64,000 nt of DNA from Bacillus sp. FJAT-52991 (GCF_037201805.1 NZ_CP147404.1:97001-161000); one strand, 5' to 3'; shown: positions 55,869 through 64,000, counted from the first letter of the stretch. Notes: generated from the sequence alone by a model not told the origin. Made by a program: numbers and translations.

Positions 55869-55903
55869 AAAGTGTTTGAAATAATCAAACGCTTTTTTTG
55901 TTT
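55869..55903 (+). terminator. Terminator after the MarR-MFS operon
   Basis: AAAGTGTTTGA/TCAAACGCTTT stem with a 5-base loop and T7. The rest of the 293-base gap up to 56054 shows only a weak TTGGTA/TATGAT promoter-like pair near 55955-55985. Confidence 0.85.
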
Positions 55904-56053
55904 TCTAATGGACTTCTTTGACTTTCTAGACTCTTTCAGCAAGCTTTCTGGTTTGGTAACTATTATATAAAAAGGTTATGATATCCTTAAGTTAAGTGGT
56001 TAGCTTGAAAAAAGCTTTTCGATTGCAGAAAACGGGATTGAAAGAGTGAGGAA

Positions 56054-56818
56054 ATGAGTGTTTTTATTTTAGAAGATGATGTGATTCAAGCAGAAAATTT
56101 AAAGCGTATGATCAGAGATATTTGTGAGAAGCATGACATAGACGATGCCTCCGTTTTCGCTACGAGTAAAGGGGAACGCATTATCGAAAGAATTGCTTAC
56201 TCTTCAATGAATAACATCTATTTTTTAGATATTGAAATAAAGAACGAGGAGCAAAAAGGGTTTAAAGTGGCACAGGAAATTCGTGAAGCGGATGAGCGAG
56301 GAATTATTGTGTTTATAACGACTCACTCGGAGTTTGCCCCTATTTCATACCAGTACATGGTTTCTGCTTTAACTTTTATTGAGAAAAATTTAAATCGGGA
56401 AATGATTTACGCTAATGTTGAAAAATGTTTATTGAAATACAAAAAATCTAATCAAGTTTTTACCCCAGTGGATGATTTCATTTTAGAAAATCCTCATGCG
56501 ACTATACGAATTAACTTTTCAGAAATCGAGTATTTTATGACTGCAGAGTCTCATCGCCTTGAATTAATTACAGCTAATCGAGTGATTCGTTTTTACGGAA
56601 AGTTAAAAGACGTTGAAGAGAGTGATGAGCGTTTAATCCGCTGTCATCAATCTTATGTCGTTAATTTAGAGAAAATTGTTGAGTGTAACATGAGAGAGAA
56701 AGTTGTTATTTTAAAAAGTGGGGCTAGTGTGCCGATATCTCGCCGCTTGTTAAGAAAAGTGAATACGAAGTGGAGAAACTATATTTCTGACAATGGCGGG
56801 CTTGATCAAGATGATTGA
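56054..56818 (+). CDS. LytTR-family response regulator (AgrA-like)
   Basis: 254 residues. Receiver domain with acidic pocket E7-D8-D9 and phospho-acceptor D59 in YFLDIEI, then a LytTR DNA-binding domain from about 138 to 245 (INFSEIEYFMTAESHRLEL and IRCHQSYVVNLEKI). This is the AgrA/ComE-type arrangement. Its end overlaps the kinase gene by 26 bases. I see no obvious LytTR direct-repeat site in the upstream gap. Confidence 0.88.
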   Translation: MSVFILEDDVIQAENLKRMIRDICEKHDIDDASVFATSKGERIIERIAYSSMNNIYFLDIEIKNEEQKGFKVAQEIREADERGIIVFITTHSEFAPISYQYMVSALTFIEKNLNREMIYANVEKCLLKYKKSNQVFTPVDDFILENPHATIRINFSEIEYFMTAESHRLELITANRVIRFYGKLKDVEESDERLIRCHQSYVVNLEKIVECNMREKVVILKSGASVPISRRLLRKVNTKWRNYISDNGGLDQDD

Positions 56819-58139
56819 TGTTGTAGCTATTTTAATTACTGTATTATGTCATATCATTTTTTATTTAAACTTGATTAGATATCATAAGTTTTCTTGGGGA
56901 GGCCTTGTCCTGCTGAATCTCCTTATGATAGCCTTTGTTTTTCTCTTAGTCAGCTATACTGGCTATCCTGAGTTCAATTCTATCGGTGCTATCCTTTTTT
57001 TACTTTGTATAGGGTTGGTAAAGCGTAAGCAAGGCTTGACGTTTATTCAAAGCTTTTATTTTGCGAGTATTAGTCTGTTTATTATTTCGCTTGCTAAAAC
57101 TGTCGTTTCACAGATCCTATTAAAATTACTGTTGCTGTCTAGCTTAAATGTATATGTTGGGAGCTTCAGTATCATTCATTTATTATCGGCTGCTTTTATT
57201 TTTTTGGTTATTGTTGTTAAAAGGGAGAAAATAAGTAATATTGCTGATTATTTAATTCAAAGTCCATTTTATTATGTCAGCTATGCTTTTCTATTGCTCG
57301 GAAATTTTTTACTCATTATTTTATCAAGCCCTAGTATTAATGCGTTAGATGGCTTTAATAAAAAATATAGCTATGCTATCGCTGTGCTACTTTTCTTAGT
57401 GCTATTATTATTCTTCTTTTTAAGCTCCCATTTATTTAAGGAAAAGATTATTCAAGCTCGAAAAGAAACGGCTGATCAAGAGCTGCTTTCTTATACGGAA
57501 AAACTAGAGGTTATGCATGAAGAGTTAGCGAGTTTCCGACATGATTATCTGAATTTACTCCTATCGTTAGATGAAGGTGTTCGAGCGAAAGATATGGATC
57601 TGGTGGAACACGTATACAATGAAATGATTAAGCCTACTTCTACTATTATTAATCATAAAGAGCTCGAACTCGTGAAGCTTGCTCGAATAAAAGTACCAGA
57701 AATAAAAAGTGTGATGAGTGTAAAAGTAATTGCTGCACACCAAAAGAATATTTCAGTGATCATTGATATTCCGTATCCCATTGATAATATTTATATAGAA
57801 TTAGTCGATTTTATTCGCGCCATTTCGATTATCCTTGATAATGCTGTTGAAGAAGCGAGCTTATCAAAGGAGCAAGAGCTGACAATTGCCTTTTTTGAGA
57901 TAAAAGATGAGCAGAAGTTTATCGTAAAAAACAGCTGTCTCCATAAAAACATCGATCTCTCAGCAATCTATCAAAAAAAATTCTCAAGTAAATTAAACGA
58001 TAAAGGTGAAAGAGGGTATGGTCTATTTTCATTGAAACGAATCGTTGATAGTACGCCAAACATTAGTTTAGAAACGTCATTTGAATATCCTTATTTCACT
58101 CAAATATTATCAATGAAAAAACATGACAGCAGTCAATAA
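56793..58139 (+). CDS. Sensor histidine kinase, AgrC-like (HPK10 type)
   Basis: 448 residues. Six or seven hydrophobic segments in residues 8-213, a coiled linker, phospho-acceptor H250 in FRHDYLNLL, an N box ILDNAVEEAS and a G-rich GERGYGLFSLKRI. This is the peptide-pheromone receptor class, but no agrB or agrD lies nearby. The start may be 56793 or the in-frame ATG 56811; neither has a good ribosome site, so coupling to the regulator is likely. Confidence 0.85.
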   Translation: MAGLIKMIDVVAILITVLCHIIFYLNLIRYHKFSWGGLVLLNLLMIAFVFLLVSYTGYPEFNSIGAILFLLCIGLVKRKQGLTFIQSFYFASISLFIISLAKTVVSQILLKLLLLSSLNVYVGSFSIIHLLSAAFIFLVIVVKREKISNIADYLIQSPFYYVSYAFLLLGNFLLIILSSPSINALDGFNKKYSYAIAVLLFLVLLLFFFLSSHLFKEKIIQARKETADQELLSYTEKLEVMHEELASFRHDYLNLLLSLDEGVRAKDMDLVEHVYNEMIKPTSTIINHKELELVKLARIKVPEIKSVMSVKVIAAHQKNISVIIDIPYPIDNIYIELVDFIRAISIILDNAVEEASLSKEQELTIAFFEIKDEQKFIVKNSCLHKNIDLSAIYQKKFSSKLNDKGERGYGLFSLKRIVDSTPNISLETSFEYPYFTQILSMKKHDSSQ

Positions 58140-58273
58140 AAGGTTGCAGCATGGTGGTGAAGTCGGCATTTAGACCATTTAAGAATGAAAGCTTACCAGT
58201 TTTGAAATAACTACATACAACTACAGCTATTTCTCCTTATACTCAATGTATAATGAATGAGGAGATGTAAGCG

Positions 58274-58969
58274 GTGGCAGGAGTCATTTTTGGATTATTA
58301 ATAGGTATTATTTTTCCGTTAGTTTCTCTCCTTTACTGCCTTATTAAAAAGCACTATTTCAAGCCCTATTTTTTAGGTGTATCGGCATTTATCATTTCGC
58401 AAATGTTACTTAGGCTTCCTTTGCTTCAATGGTTAAGTGTAAACGTTATGGCATATAACATGTTTCAGGTGACACAGCCTTTCCTCTTCGCATTAGTGCT
58501 CGGCTTTTCAGCTGGTGTTTTTGAAGAGGTTGCTCGCTATATTGCCATGAAATATTTCATGCGCAATAACCAAAATTGGAATGACGGCATCGTCTTCGGT
58601 ATGGGACATGGCGGAATTGAAGCCGTGCTATTTTTAGGCATCAGCGTTTTGGCTAGTTTGTTTTCTCCAACAATGATGTTACTGCATGGCACTGATTATT
58701 TTATGGGTGGTATAGAGAGAGTGTTTGCCATTTTACTCCATGTTGGACTGTCCATCCTGGTGTTGAAGGGAGCGTCTAGCGGACAAATAAAATACTTGGT
58801 TTATGCAATCTTCATTCATGGCATGATTGATTCATTCGCAGGAAGTATACCACTGCTTATAACAAATTCATTTTCAATTATTGTTATTGAGGGGCTACTA
58901 ATCATTACGAGCGTCCTTCTCTTTGCTTATTGTATTCAATTAAGAAAAAACTGGAGTGTTGTAAAATGA
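58274..58969 (+). CDS. YhfC-type glutamic intramembrane protease
   Basis: 231 residues, seven or eight hydrophobic segments. Conserved polar residues within helices (E84-E85-x2-R88, H112, E116, H156, H182) match the YhfC family, which is related to the CPBP/PrsW (Abi-type) proteases. GTG 58274 follows GAGGAGATG. Its last codons overlap the start of the lipoprotein gene, so the two are translated together. Activity and substrate are unproven. Confidence 0.8.
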   Translation: MAGVIFGLLIGIIFPLVSLLYCLIKKHYFKPYFLGVSAFIISQMLLRLPLLQWLSVNVMAYNMFQVTQPFLFALVLGFSAGVFEEVARYIAMKYFMRNNQNWNDGIVFGMGHGGIEAVLFLGISVLASLFSPTMMLLHGTDYFMGGIERVFAILLHVGLSILVLKGASSGQIKYLVYAIFIHGMIDSFAGSIPLLITNSFSIIVIEGLLIITSVLLFAYCIQLRKNWSVVK

Positions 58970-59355
58970 AAAAGTTACTCGCATCAATGGGAAGTATTTG
59001 TATGTTGTTGTTTCTTTTAAGTGCTTGCGGAGCCGCTAAAGTCGATGAAAAAACGTCAGAAAAAATGATTAAACAAGCTAAAGAAGTTGTCCAGCTTCTG
59101 AATGTCCAACAATACGAAGAGCTAACGGAAACTTTTGATAGTCGAATGAAGGAAGAGCTGACGGAAGAAAAGTTAAAGGAAATTGAGCCTATTCTTGAAG
59201 AGTCGGGTCAGTTTGAAAAATTTGAGAAATCTTCAGTAGAGGAGAAAGATGACAACTATATCGTCGTATTAGTGGCAAAGTATGAAAAAGATGAGCGTAT
59301 TTTTACGGTTGCCTTTAACAAATCGGATCAAGTGAGCGGGCTTTTTGTAAAGTAA
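58966..59355 (+). CDS. Small lipoprotein (DUF3887-like)
   Basis: 129 residues. A signal peptide with a lipobox L-S-A-C (C21) predicts a lipid-anchored, outward-facing protein. The mature part is a compact alpha/beta domain rich in Lys and Glu, with VQLLNVQQYEELTETFD resembling DUF3887 domains. The ATG overlaps the protease gene (ATGA type). Function unknown; a strong terminator follows about 70 bases later. Confidence 0.78.
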   Translation: MKKLLASMGSICMLLFLLSACGAAKVDEKTSEKMIKQAKEVVQLLNVQQYEELTETFDSRMKEELTEEKLKEIEPILEESGQFEKFEKSSVEEKDDNYIVVLVAKYEKDERIFTVAFNKSDQVSGLFVK

Positions 59356-59423
59356 GCTAAGCATAGTGAAAATAAAAATGAAGTAGCGATGTTACGAATG
59401 CCACTTCACTCAGATCGTCCACG

Positions 59424-59480
59424 AAAGAGGGGGGCTGTCTTATAAGTCGATTGTTCGGCTTATAGACGCCTCTTTTTTTT
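59424..59480 (+). terminator. Terminator after the protease-lipoprotein operon
   Basis: Long imperfect stem (AGAGG...GTCTTATAAG with CTTATAGAC...CCTCT) followed by T8. Confidence 0.85.
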
Positions 59481-59534
59481 ATCGGATGGAGGGATTAGTC
59501 GGTAAAGTGTCTTTTTTGGGCGAAATTGTGAGGA

Positions 59535-59608
59535 AATCAGTCGCAAATCACTCCGAATTGGGCGGAGATCCTGAAAAATCAGTCGCAAATCGCCTCGAAT
59601 CAGTCGCC
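59535..59608 (+). repeat. Short 21-base-periodic repeat
   Basis: AATCAGTCGCAAATC at 59535-59549 and 59577-59591 and AATCAGTCGCC at 59598, i.e. spacings of 42 and 21 bases. It lies in the 364-base gap between the lipoprotein and ydbS. The open frame across it would read KSVAN-type heptapeptides, but it has no ribosome site. I regard it as a non-coding repeat. Confidence 0.65.
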
Positions 59609-59719
59609 CGTCTCTTTTTAAAACTCCATCCTTATATTTTCACATTGTTTCCAATAAGTGAAACTTTTTTAGGGATAAACCGTATAGGTAGTTGTTACTG
59701 ATATTTAGGGAGGATTTAT

Positions 59720-60214
59720 ATGTATTCCAAGACTAAGCCTCCGCAGAGAGTCATTTCATCGGATGCTGTAAAGGTTTGGCGTATGACAGAAATCATATCC
59801 GATCTCATTATTCTTGCGGTATTAAGTTTGCTATATGTTCTTTGTTATTATTTTGATTGGAAAGAGTGGATTGGGTGGATTTTAATTGGCTTAGCTGCAC
59901 TAACAGTTATTGCAGCTATTTGGGGGATTGTTTTTGGGCCGAAACTTAAGCAGAAATATTGGCGCTATGATGTGAACGAAGAGTTTATTCAGATAAAGCA
60001 TGGCGTATGGAATGAAGTACATGTCCTCGTTCCGATGACGAAAGTGCAGTCAGTCGAACTAAATCAAGGTCCTTTTTTACGAAAGTATGAGCTGTATTCG
60101 ATTAGTGTGGGGACGATGGGAACGACGCATGAAATTCCGGCAGTTCCAAAGGATGAGGCTTATGAGCTGCGCGATCAAATTGCCTACTATGCGAAGATTA
60201 AGGAAGTGGAATAA
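59720..60214 (+). CDS. ydbS: PH-domain membrane protein YdbS
   Basis: 164 residues: two transmembrane helices (about 32-50 and 54-75) followed by a bacterial PH (DUF304) domain (YDVNEEFIQIKHGVW and VPMTKVQSVELNQGP). B. subtilis ydbST is linked to resistance to certain peptides. The ATG follows AGGGAGGA, and the TAA overlaps the ydbT ATG by one base. Confidence 0.88.
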   Translation: MYSKTKPPQRVISSDAVKVWRMTEIISDLIILAVLSLLYVLCYYFDWKEWIGWILIGLAALTVIAAIWGIVFGPKLKQKYWRYDVNEEFIQIKHGVWNEVHVLVPMTKVQSVELNQGPFLRKYELYSISVGTMGTTHEIPAVPKDEAYELRDQIAYYAKIKEVE

Positions 60215-61731
60215 TGGAGCAGCCATTAAAGAAGCTACATCCTCTGAAAATGGTTTTAGACTTATGGAAAGTGATTAAGGAAAATGCGTTCTTTTTTTTG
60301 TTCTTATTTATTCTTAATTTTAATTCTGATAAGACGTACATAGAGGTTTTGCAGATTGCTTTTATCGTTTATGTTTTAGGACGTGTGCTATGGAGTGTTC
60401 TCGATTGGTTTACATATAAATACGAAATTAAAGGGAATACCATTTATATTCACTCGGGCATTTTTTCGAAGTCTTATCGAACAGTTCCTTTTAGCAAGGT
60501 GCAAAATATACAGCGCCGAACAACGGTTTTTCATAAGCTGTTTCATGTTACTTCGATGACGTTAGAAACAGCAACGGCTGGTGATGAGAGCTCTGTCACG
60601 ATCGATGCTCTTTTAATAAAGGAAGCAGACCAGCTAGAGCAGCGAGTCAATATGGTACGTGCTAGGGAGTCATTGGTAAATGAAGAGTTAGAGTTGGACT
60701 TAGATAGAGAAGAGGAAAGCGAAGTTGCGGCTCCTGTGGCAGAAAGCAGGGTTATTCATTTCACTCCAACTAAAAGCGATTTATTGAAGGCTTCTTTTAC
60801 ATCGCTTAGCTTTTTAATCCTTATTCCGCTTTTCTTTAAATTTATAGACATTTTACCAATAGAGGCGCTTGCCGAAGATTTTTTTGAAAGAATATCAAAA
60901 TCGTGGTGGCTTATTTCAGTTGTCATTGTAGCTCTAGTCATTCTTTCTGTTGTCATTGGCATGATACACACTTTTGTGAAATATGGTAAATATGAAATCT
61001 CTTCTAGCGATCAAACTATTTACATTAACAAAGGTGTGTTAGAGGAATCGGCCTTTTCTATTCAAAAAGAGAAGGTACAAGCGGTTGTGATTACCCAATC
61101 TTTCATGAAGCGGCTATTAGGTTTCGCGGAAGTTCAGCTCATTAGCGCTGGGCAGACGGCTTCTGAATCGGTAGAAACGAATTCATTGTATCCTTTTCTA
61201 CCAATTCAACGTGCATATGAAATGATCGCAGAAATTTTGCCTGCCTACCATGTGGAAGAGAATATGGAAAAGTTGACGAAACAAGCGCTTTGGATACGAA
61301 TGATTAGGCATAGTGTTTTTTGGGTGATCGTGATAGCGGCTGTGCTATATTTCAAGCCATCTTATTGGTATATTCCTGTCGCGCTCACTGTTTTTGTTTA
61401 TTTAGTCAAGGTCCTTAATTGTCGAAATAGTCGATACCGAATGACTGATGGATTTATTCAAATGAAGACAGGGGCGTTTTCTACGTCTTTGTTTATTACG
61501 AAACGAAGTAAAGTGATTGAAATCGAAGCAACGCAGTCGAAGCTTCAGCGGCTTTTTGGTTTGGCGACAATTAAAACAGTCAATCGCGCTCAGCCTATTC
61601 ACCATGAAGAACTGGATGATGTACCTGCTGAAGTGGCAGATGAATTTTACTCATGGTATGCGGTGAGAACAAATGAAGTGATGATTGCTCAACCTGAAGA
61701 CGCTACGGTAATGGAAGGTGTACGAAATTAG
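60214..61731 (+). CDS. ydbT: PH-domain membrane protein YdbT
   Basis: 505 residues with three PH (DUF304) domains, each starting after a pair of hydrophobic helices: near 70-150 (NTIYIHSGIFSKSYRTVPF), 260-340 (QTIYINKGVLEESAFSIQ) and 405-480 (GFIQMKTGAFSTSLFITKRS). It acts with YdbS in the membrane; the molecular role is unknown. A perfect bidirectional terminator follows. Confidence 0.88.
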   Translation: MEQPLKKLHPLKMVLDLWKVIKENAFFFLFLFILNFNSDKTYIEVLQIAFIVYVLGRVLWSVLDWFTYKYEIKGNTIYIHSGIFSKSYRTVPFSKVQNIQRRTTVFHKLFHVTSMTLETATAGDESSVTIDALLIKEADQLEQRVNMVRARESLVNEELELDLDREEESEVAAPVAESRVIHFTPTKSDLLKASFTSLSFLILIPLFFKFIDILPIEALAEDFFERISKSWWLISVVIVALVILSVVIGMIHTFVKYGKYEISSSDQTIYINKGVLEESAFSIQKEKVQAVVITQSFMKRLLGFAEVQLISAGQTASESVETNSLYPFLPIQRAYEMIAEILPAYHVEENMEKLTKQALWIRMIRHSVFWVIVIAAVLYFKPSYWYIPVALTVFVYLVKVLNCRNSRYRMTDGFIQMKTGAFSTSLFITKRSKVIEIEATQSKLQRLFGLATIKTVNRAQPIHHEELDDVPAEVADEFYSWYAVRTNEVMIAQPEDATVMEGVRN

Positions 61732-61806
61732 CAAGGGGAAAAGTTTAGCCAATCTAATGTTAGCGGAAACTTGTACGGATGTGATCTGTACCAGTCAGTT
61801 TGTAGA

Positions 61807-61847
61807 CAAAAGGGGTTCGGAATAGTCTCATTCCGAACCCCTTTTGG
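61807..61847. terminator. Bidirectional terminator after ydbT
   Basis: About 17 paired bases, AAAGGGGTTCGGAAT/ATTCCGAACCCCTTT, with a 6-base loop and A and T runs on the two sides. Confidence 0.95.
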
Positions 61848-61868
61848 TCGTTTTAGAAGGAAAAAGAA

Positions 61869-62120
61869 AAACGGACGATTGTCATGGTGCTTCATGATTT
61901 GAATCTTTCCTGCCGTTATGCACATCATATTGTCGCTCTTAAAGATAAAAAGATTTATGATCAAGGGAGACCAGAGGAAGTCATCAATGGCGAGCTTGTT
62001 AAAGAAGTGTTCCAAATGGACTGTCAAATAACAGAAGATCCTTTATTTGGAACCCCGCTTTGTATCCCATTCGGCAAGGGAAGATATGTACTCAGAGAAG
62101 CCAAGGTTAACCATGGATAG
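61869..62120 (+). pseudogene. 3' remnant of a siderophore ABC transporter ATPase (FecE/FhuC/YusV type)
   Basis: The frame reads RTIVMVLHDLNLSCRYAHHI (split: RTIVMV at 61872, LHDLNLSCRYA), ALKDKKIYDQG, LVKEVFQMDC and PLCIPFGKGR. This is the H-loop and C-terminal part of an Fe-siderophore ATPase. Walker A, signature and Walker B are missing, and the remnant begins directly after the ydbT terminator. About 80 of some 270 residues remain; it has no start site of its own. Confidence 0.85.
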
Positions 62121-62192
62121 GCTTTCGCTTGTAGAAATCGATCAGCTTTCAAAGTTTCGTTTTGGAATGGAGAAAGCTTCTTCTGAATTATC

Positions 62193-62255
62193 AATGGAAC
62201 GAACAGAAAACGTTGGGGAAATAAATTTTCTCAACGTTTTCTGTTCGTTCTATTC
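62193..62255 (+). repeat. Perfect 19-base inverted repeat
   Basis: GAACGAACAGAAAACGTTG (62197-62215) and its exact reverse complement (62232-62250), with G-U pairs continuing inward. No T-run follows. It could be a terminator of the lost transporter gene or a small palindromic element. The rest of the 62121-62371 gap holds nothing I can name. Confidence 0.8.
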
Positions 62256-62371
62256 ATTTTCAGTATCCAAGGGAGTGAGTCGTTCCTTGAAAAACTTCAA
62301 TCATCTCCTATTCATAATCTTTATCTTTGTCCCATAAGTTAGCTACAGGAGGATATAAAGGTGGGGATGAG

Positions 62372-63076
62372 ATGAAGAGGTGGAAGAAGTTTAGTGCTAT
62401 TTGTTTAGCCGCTGCCGTTCTTATTTTTCTCTTTCAGTATTTTATCGCGGACCGGAATTCTTGGAAGCCGTGGAATCTTCCACTTTCCGGAAAAACGATT
62501 TATTTAGATGCGGGCCATGGCGGGCCGGATGGGGGAGCGGGAGATGAAGAGGTATTGGAGAAGGATGTAGCTTTGGCTGTGGCCGAAAAGGTTCGTGATT
62601 ATTTGCAGGAGCAGGGAGCGATTGTGCTCATGACGAGAGAACGTGACAAGGACTTGGCCGATCCGGATACAAAAGCATATCGGACGAGAAAAACGGAGGA
62701 TCTGAAAGAGCGGCTGAGATTGATTAATGAGTCAAAAGCCGATTTATTTGTCAGTATTCACTTGAATGCCATTCCTTCTCCTAGATGGCGAGGAGCACAG
62801 ACCTTTTTTATGCCGACCTTGCAAGAGAATGAAGAACTTGCCAAAGCGATTCAGGGTGAAATGGTGTTGAATTTGGAAAATACCACGAGAATGGCAAAGG
62901 CAATTAATCATGTGTATTTAATGAAATATGCCAATAAGCCGGGAGCTCTCGTGGAAATTGGTTTTTTATCGAATCCAGCTGAGAAAAGGGATTTAATGAT
63001 GGAGGAGTACCAAGCAAAAGTAGCCGCTTCGATTTATAAGGGGGTTATGAAGTATTTAGATGATGAGCAAAAGTGA
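62372..63076 (+). CDS. cwlD: N-acetylmuramoyl-L-alanine amidase CwlD
   Basis: Zinc amidase (Amidase_3) that with PdaA makes the muramic-delta-lactam of the spore cortex. The 234 residues: an N-terminal membrane anchor (about 7-24), zinc ligands H49, E63 and H130, and catalytic E195 in ALVEIGFLSN. ATG 62372 has AGGTGGGG upstream and gives the B. subtilis length (237); earlier in-frame starts do not match. Its presence supports an endospore-forming host. Confidence 0.95.
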   Translation: MKRWKKFSAICLAAAVLIFLFQYFIADRNSWKPWNLPLSGKTIYLDAGHGGPDGGAGDEEVLEKDVALAVAEKVRDYLQEQGAIVLMTRERDKDLADPDTKAYRTRKTEDLKERLRLINESKADLFVSIHLNAIPSPRWRGAQTFFMPTLQENEELAKAIQGEMVLNLENTTRMAKAINHVYLMKYANKPGALVEIGFLSNPAEKRDLMMEEYQAKVAASIYKGVMKYLDDEQK

Positions 63077-63160
63077 AAGCATGCTCCGTCCTTCTTTTGC
63101 ATCGTGAGAAATGGTATACTAAACGAGATATGAAACGATGACAGAAGAAGGATGGTGTAT

Positions 63161-64000
63161 GTGTTGGTAACGGTAGAACAAGTTCGGGATATTTTAGAGA
63201 AAATGGAAGATCCTTTTTTACATAGAACGTTAGCAGAGACGAATGGGATTGTTGATATTAGCATAAAGGAAGAGAAGCAGCATGTCAGTGTAAAAGTGGC
63301 GATTGCTCAAACAGGAACAGCGGAACAATTGCAGTTGCAAATGCAAATTGTGAATGCATTGAAAGAAGCAGGAGCACAAACAGTAGGTATTCGTTTTGCT
63401 GATCTTCCAGAAGAGGAGTTAACGAAATATCGCGGTGCGGAGGGTGACCAAGGTGAAGGGCTACTTTCTCCGAATAGCAAGACGACGTTTATCGCGATTG
63501 CGAGTGGAAAAGGCGGGGTTGGTAAATCAACAGTATCTGTGAACTTGGCTGTGGCACTAGCTCGTCTTGGAAAAAAAGTAGGGCTTGTTGATGCCGATAT
63601 TTATGGCTTTAGTGTGCCGGATATGATGGGTATTACGCAGCGTCCTGTCGTTCGTGGAGATAAAATCATTCCGGTAGAACGCTTCGGAGTAAAGGTGATT
63701 TCGATGGGCTTCTTCGTTGATGATAACGCACCTGTCATTTGGCGTGGTCCGATGCTTGGAAAAATGCTGACGAGCTTCTTCCAAGAGGTAGAATGGGGAG
63801 ATTTAGATTACTTACTGCTTGATTTACCACCAGGAACAGGAGATGTGGCGTTAGATATTCACTCTATGCTTCCTCATTCAAAAGAAATTATCGTATCTAC
63901 TCCACATCCGACAGCGGCGTTTGTGGCAGCACGTGCAGGAGCGATGGCACTGCAAACAGATCATGAAGTCATTGGTGTCGTGGAGAACATGGCCTATTTT
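63161..64000 (+). CDS. salA: SalA/Mrp-family P-loop ATPase (3' end cut off)
   Basis: Mrp/NBP35-like ATPase; in B. subtilis SalA (YbaL) activates protease genes by repressing scoC, and relatives carry Fe-S clusters. Seen in 280 residues: an N-terminal DUF59/MIP18-like domain (1-90) and the P-loop SGKGGVGKST (about 112-121), then DLPPGTGDVALD and PHPTAAFVAARAGA. GTG 63161 has AAGGA 8 bases upstream. The frame is open to the window end; about 70 residues are missing. Follows cwlD as in Bacillus. Confidence 0.93.
   Translation, partial: MLVTVEQVRDILEKMEDPFLHRTLAETNGIVDISIKEEKQHVSVKVAIAQTGTAEQLQLQMQIVNALKEAGAQTVGIRFADLPEEELTKYRGAEGDQGEGLLSPNSKTTFIAIASGKGGVGKSTVSVNLAVALARLGKKVGLVDADIYGFSVPDMMGITQRPVVRGDKIIPVERFGVKVISMGFFVDDNAPVIWRGPMLGKMLTSFFQEVEWGDLDYLLLDLPPGTGDVALDIHSMLPHSKEIIVSTPHPTAAFVAARAGAMALQTDHEVIGVVENMAYF

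Noticed and set aside
56003..56047. Possible 14-residue peptide just upstream of the LytTR regulator as an AgrD-like signal
   Set aside because: A TTG-initiated frame (MKKAFRLQ...) without a ribosome site. It lacks the Cys/Ser and acidic tail of AgrD peptides, and no AgrB is present.
59486..59701. 71-residue open frame between the lipoprotein and ydbS
   Set aside because: No ribosome site, starts right after a terminator, and is made largely of a 21-base repeat. Treated as non-coding.
62047..62337. 96-residue open frame before cwlD
   Set aside because: It overlaps the ATPase remnant in another frame and runs through a perfect palindrome. It has no recognisable domain or start signal.

Overview
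The window is about 64 kb of a low-G+C Firmicutes chromosome. The gene order clpC-radA-yacL-ispD-ispF-gltX-cysE-cysS-mrnC-rlmB-rae1-sigH-rpmG-secE-nusG followed by the rpl/rpo, str, S10, spc and alpha clusters, ecfA1-ecfA2-ecfT-truA, rplM-rpsI and cwlD-salA is that of Bacillus and its relatives. SigH (sporulation sigma factor) and CwlD (spore-cortex amidase) point to an endospore-former of the Bacillaceae. I do not assign a genus. Almost every real gene lies on the plus strand; the one exception is a decayed integrase.

Region 1 (1-13 kb) holds protein quality control and DNA repair (clpC, radA), isoprenoid synthesis (ispD, ispF), Glu- and Cys-tRNA charging with serine acetyltransferase behind a T-box, RNA processing (mrnC, rlmB, rae1) and sigH. 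The disA gene that normally sits between radA and yacL in Bacillus is absent.

Region 2 (12.6-49.1 kb) is the transcription and translation core: secE, nusG, L11/L1, L10/L7-L12, an RsmC-like methyltransferase, rpoB/rpoC, an L7Ae-like protein, the str operon, the S10-spc-alpha super-operon with secY, adk, map, infA and rpoA, then the ECF transporter module, truA and L13/S9. Visible RNA control includes L10 and L13 leaders, a structured S10 leader, and two motifs before L11 and L1 that copy the L1-stalk sequence of 23S rRNA.

Region 3 (49.1-62.3 kb) is an accessory zone between rpsI and cwlD. The 3' end of rpsI plus its terminator is duplicated at 53.88 kb. The first copy is followed by a frameshifted tyrosine-integrase tail on the minus strand and the second by a shorter similar scar. 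The roughly 4.8 kb between them carries a DUF2199 protein, a GlnK/GlnL-type two-component system and a glutamate/dicarboxylate symporter, and looks like a fossil integrative element. After it come a MarR-MFS efflux pair, an Agr-like sensor/LytTR regulator pair without agrB or agrD, a YhfC-type intramembrane protease coupled to a small lipoprotein, a ydbS-ydbT pair of PH-domain membrane proteins, and the stump of a siderophore ABC ATPase.

Region 4 (62.3-64 kb) returns to the conserved backbone with cwlD and the first 280 codons of salA, cut by the window end. The clpC start is likewise cut by about ten codons.
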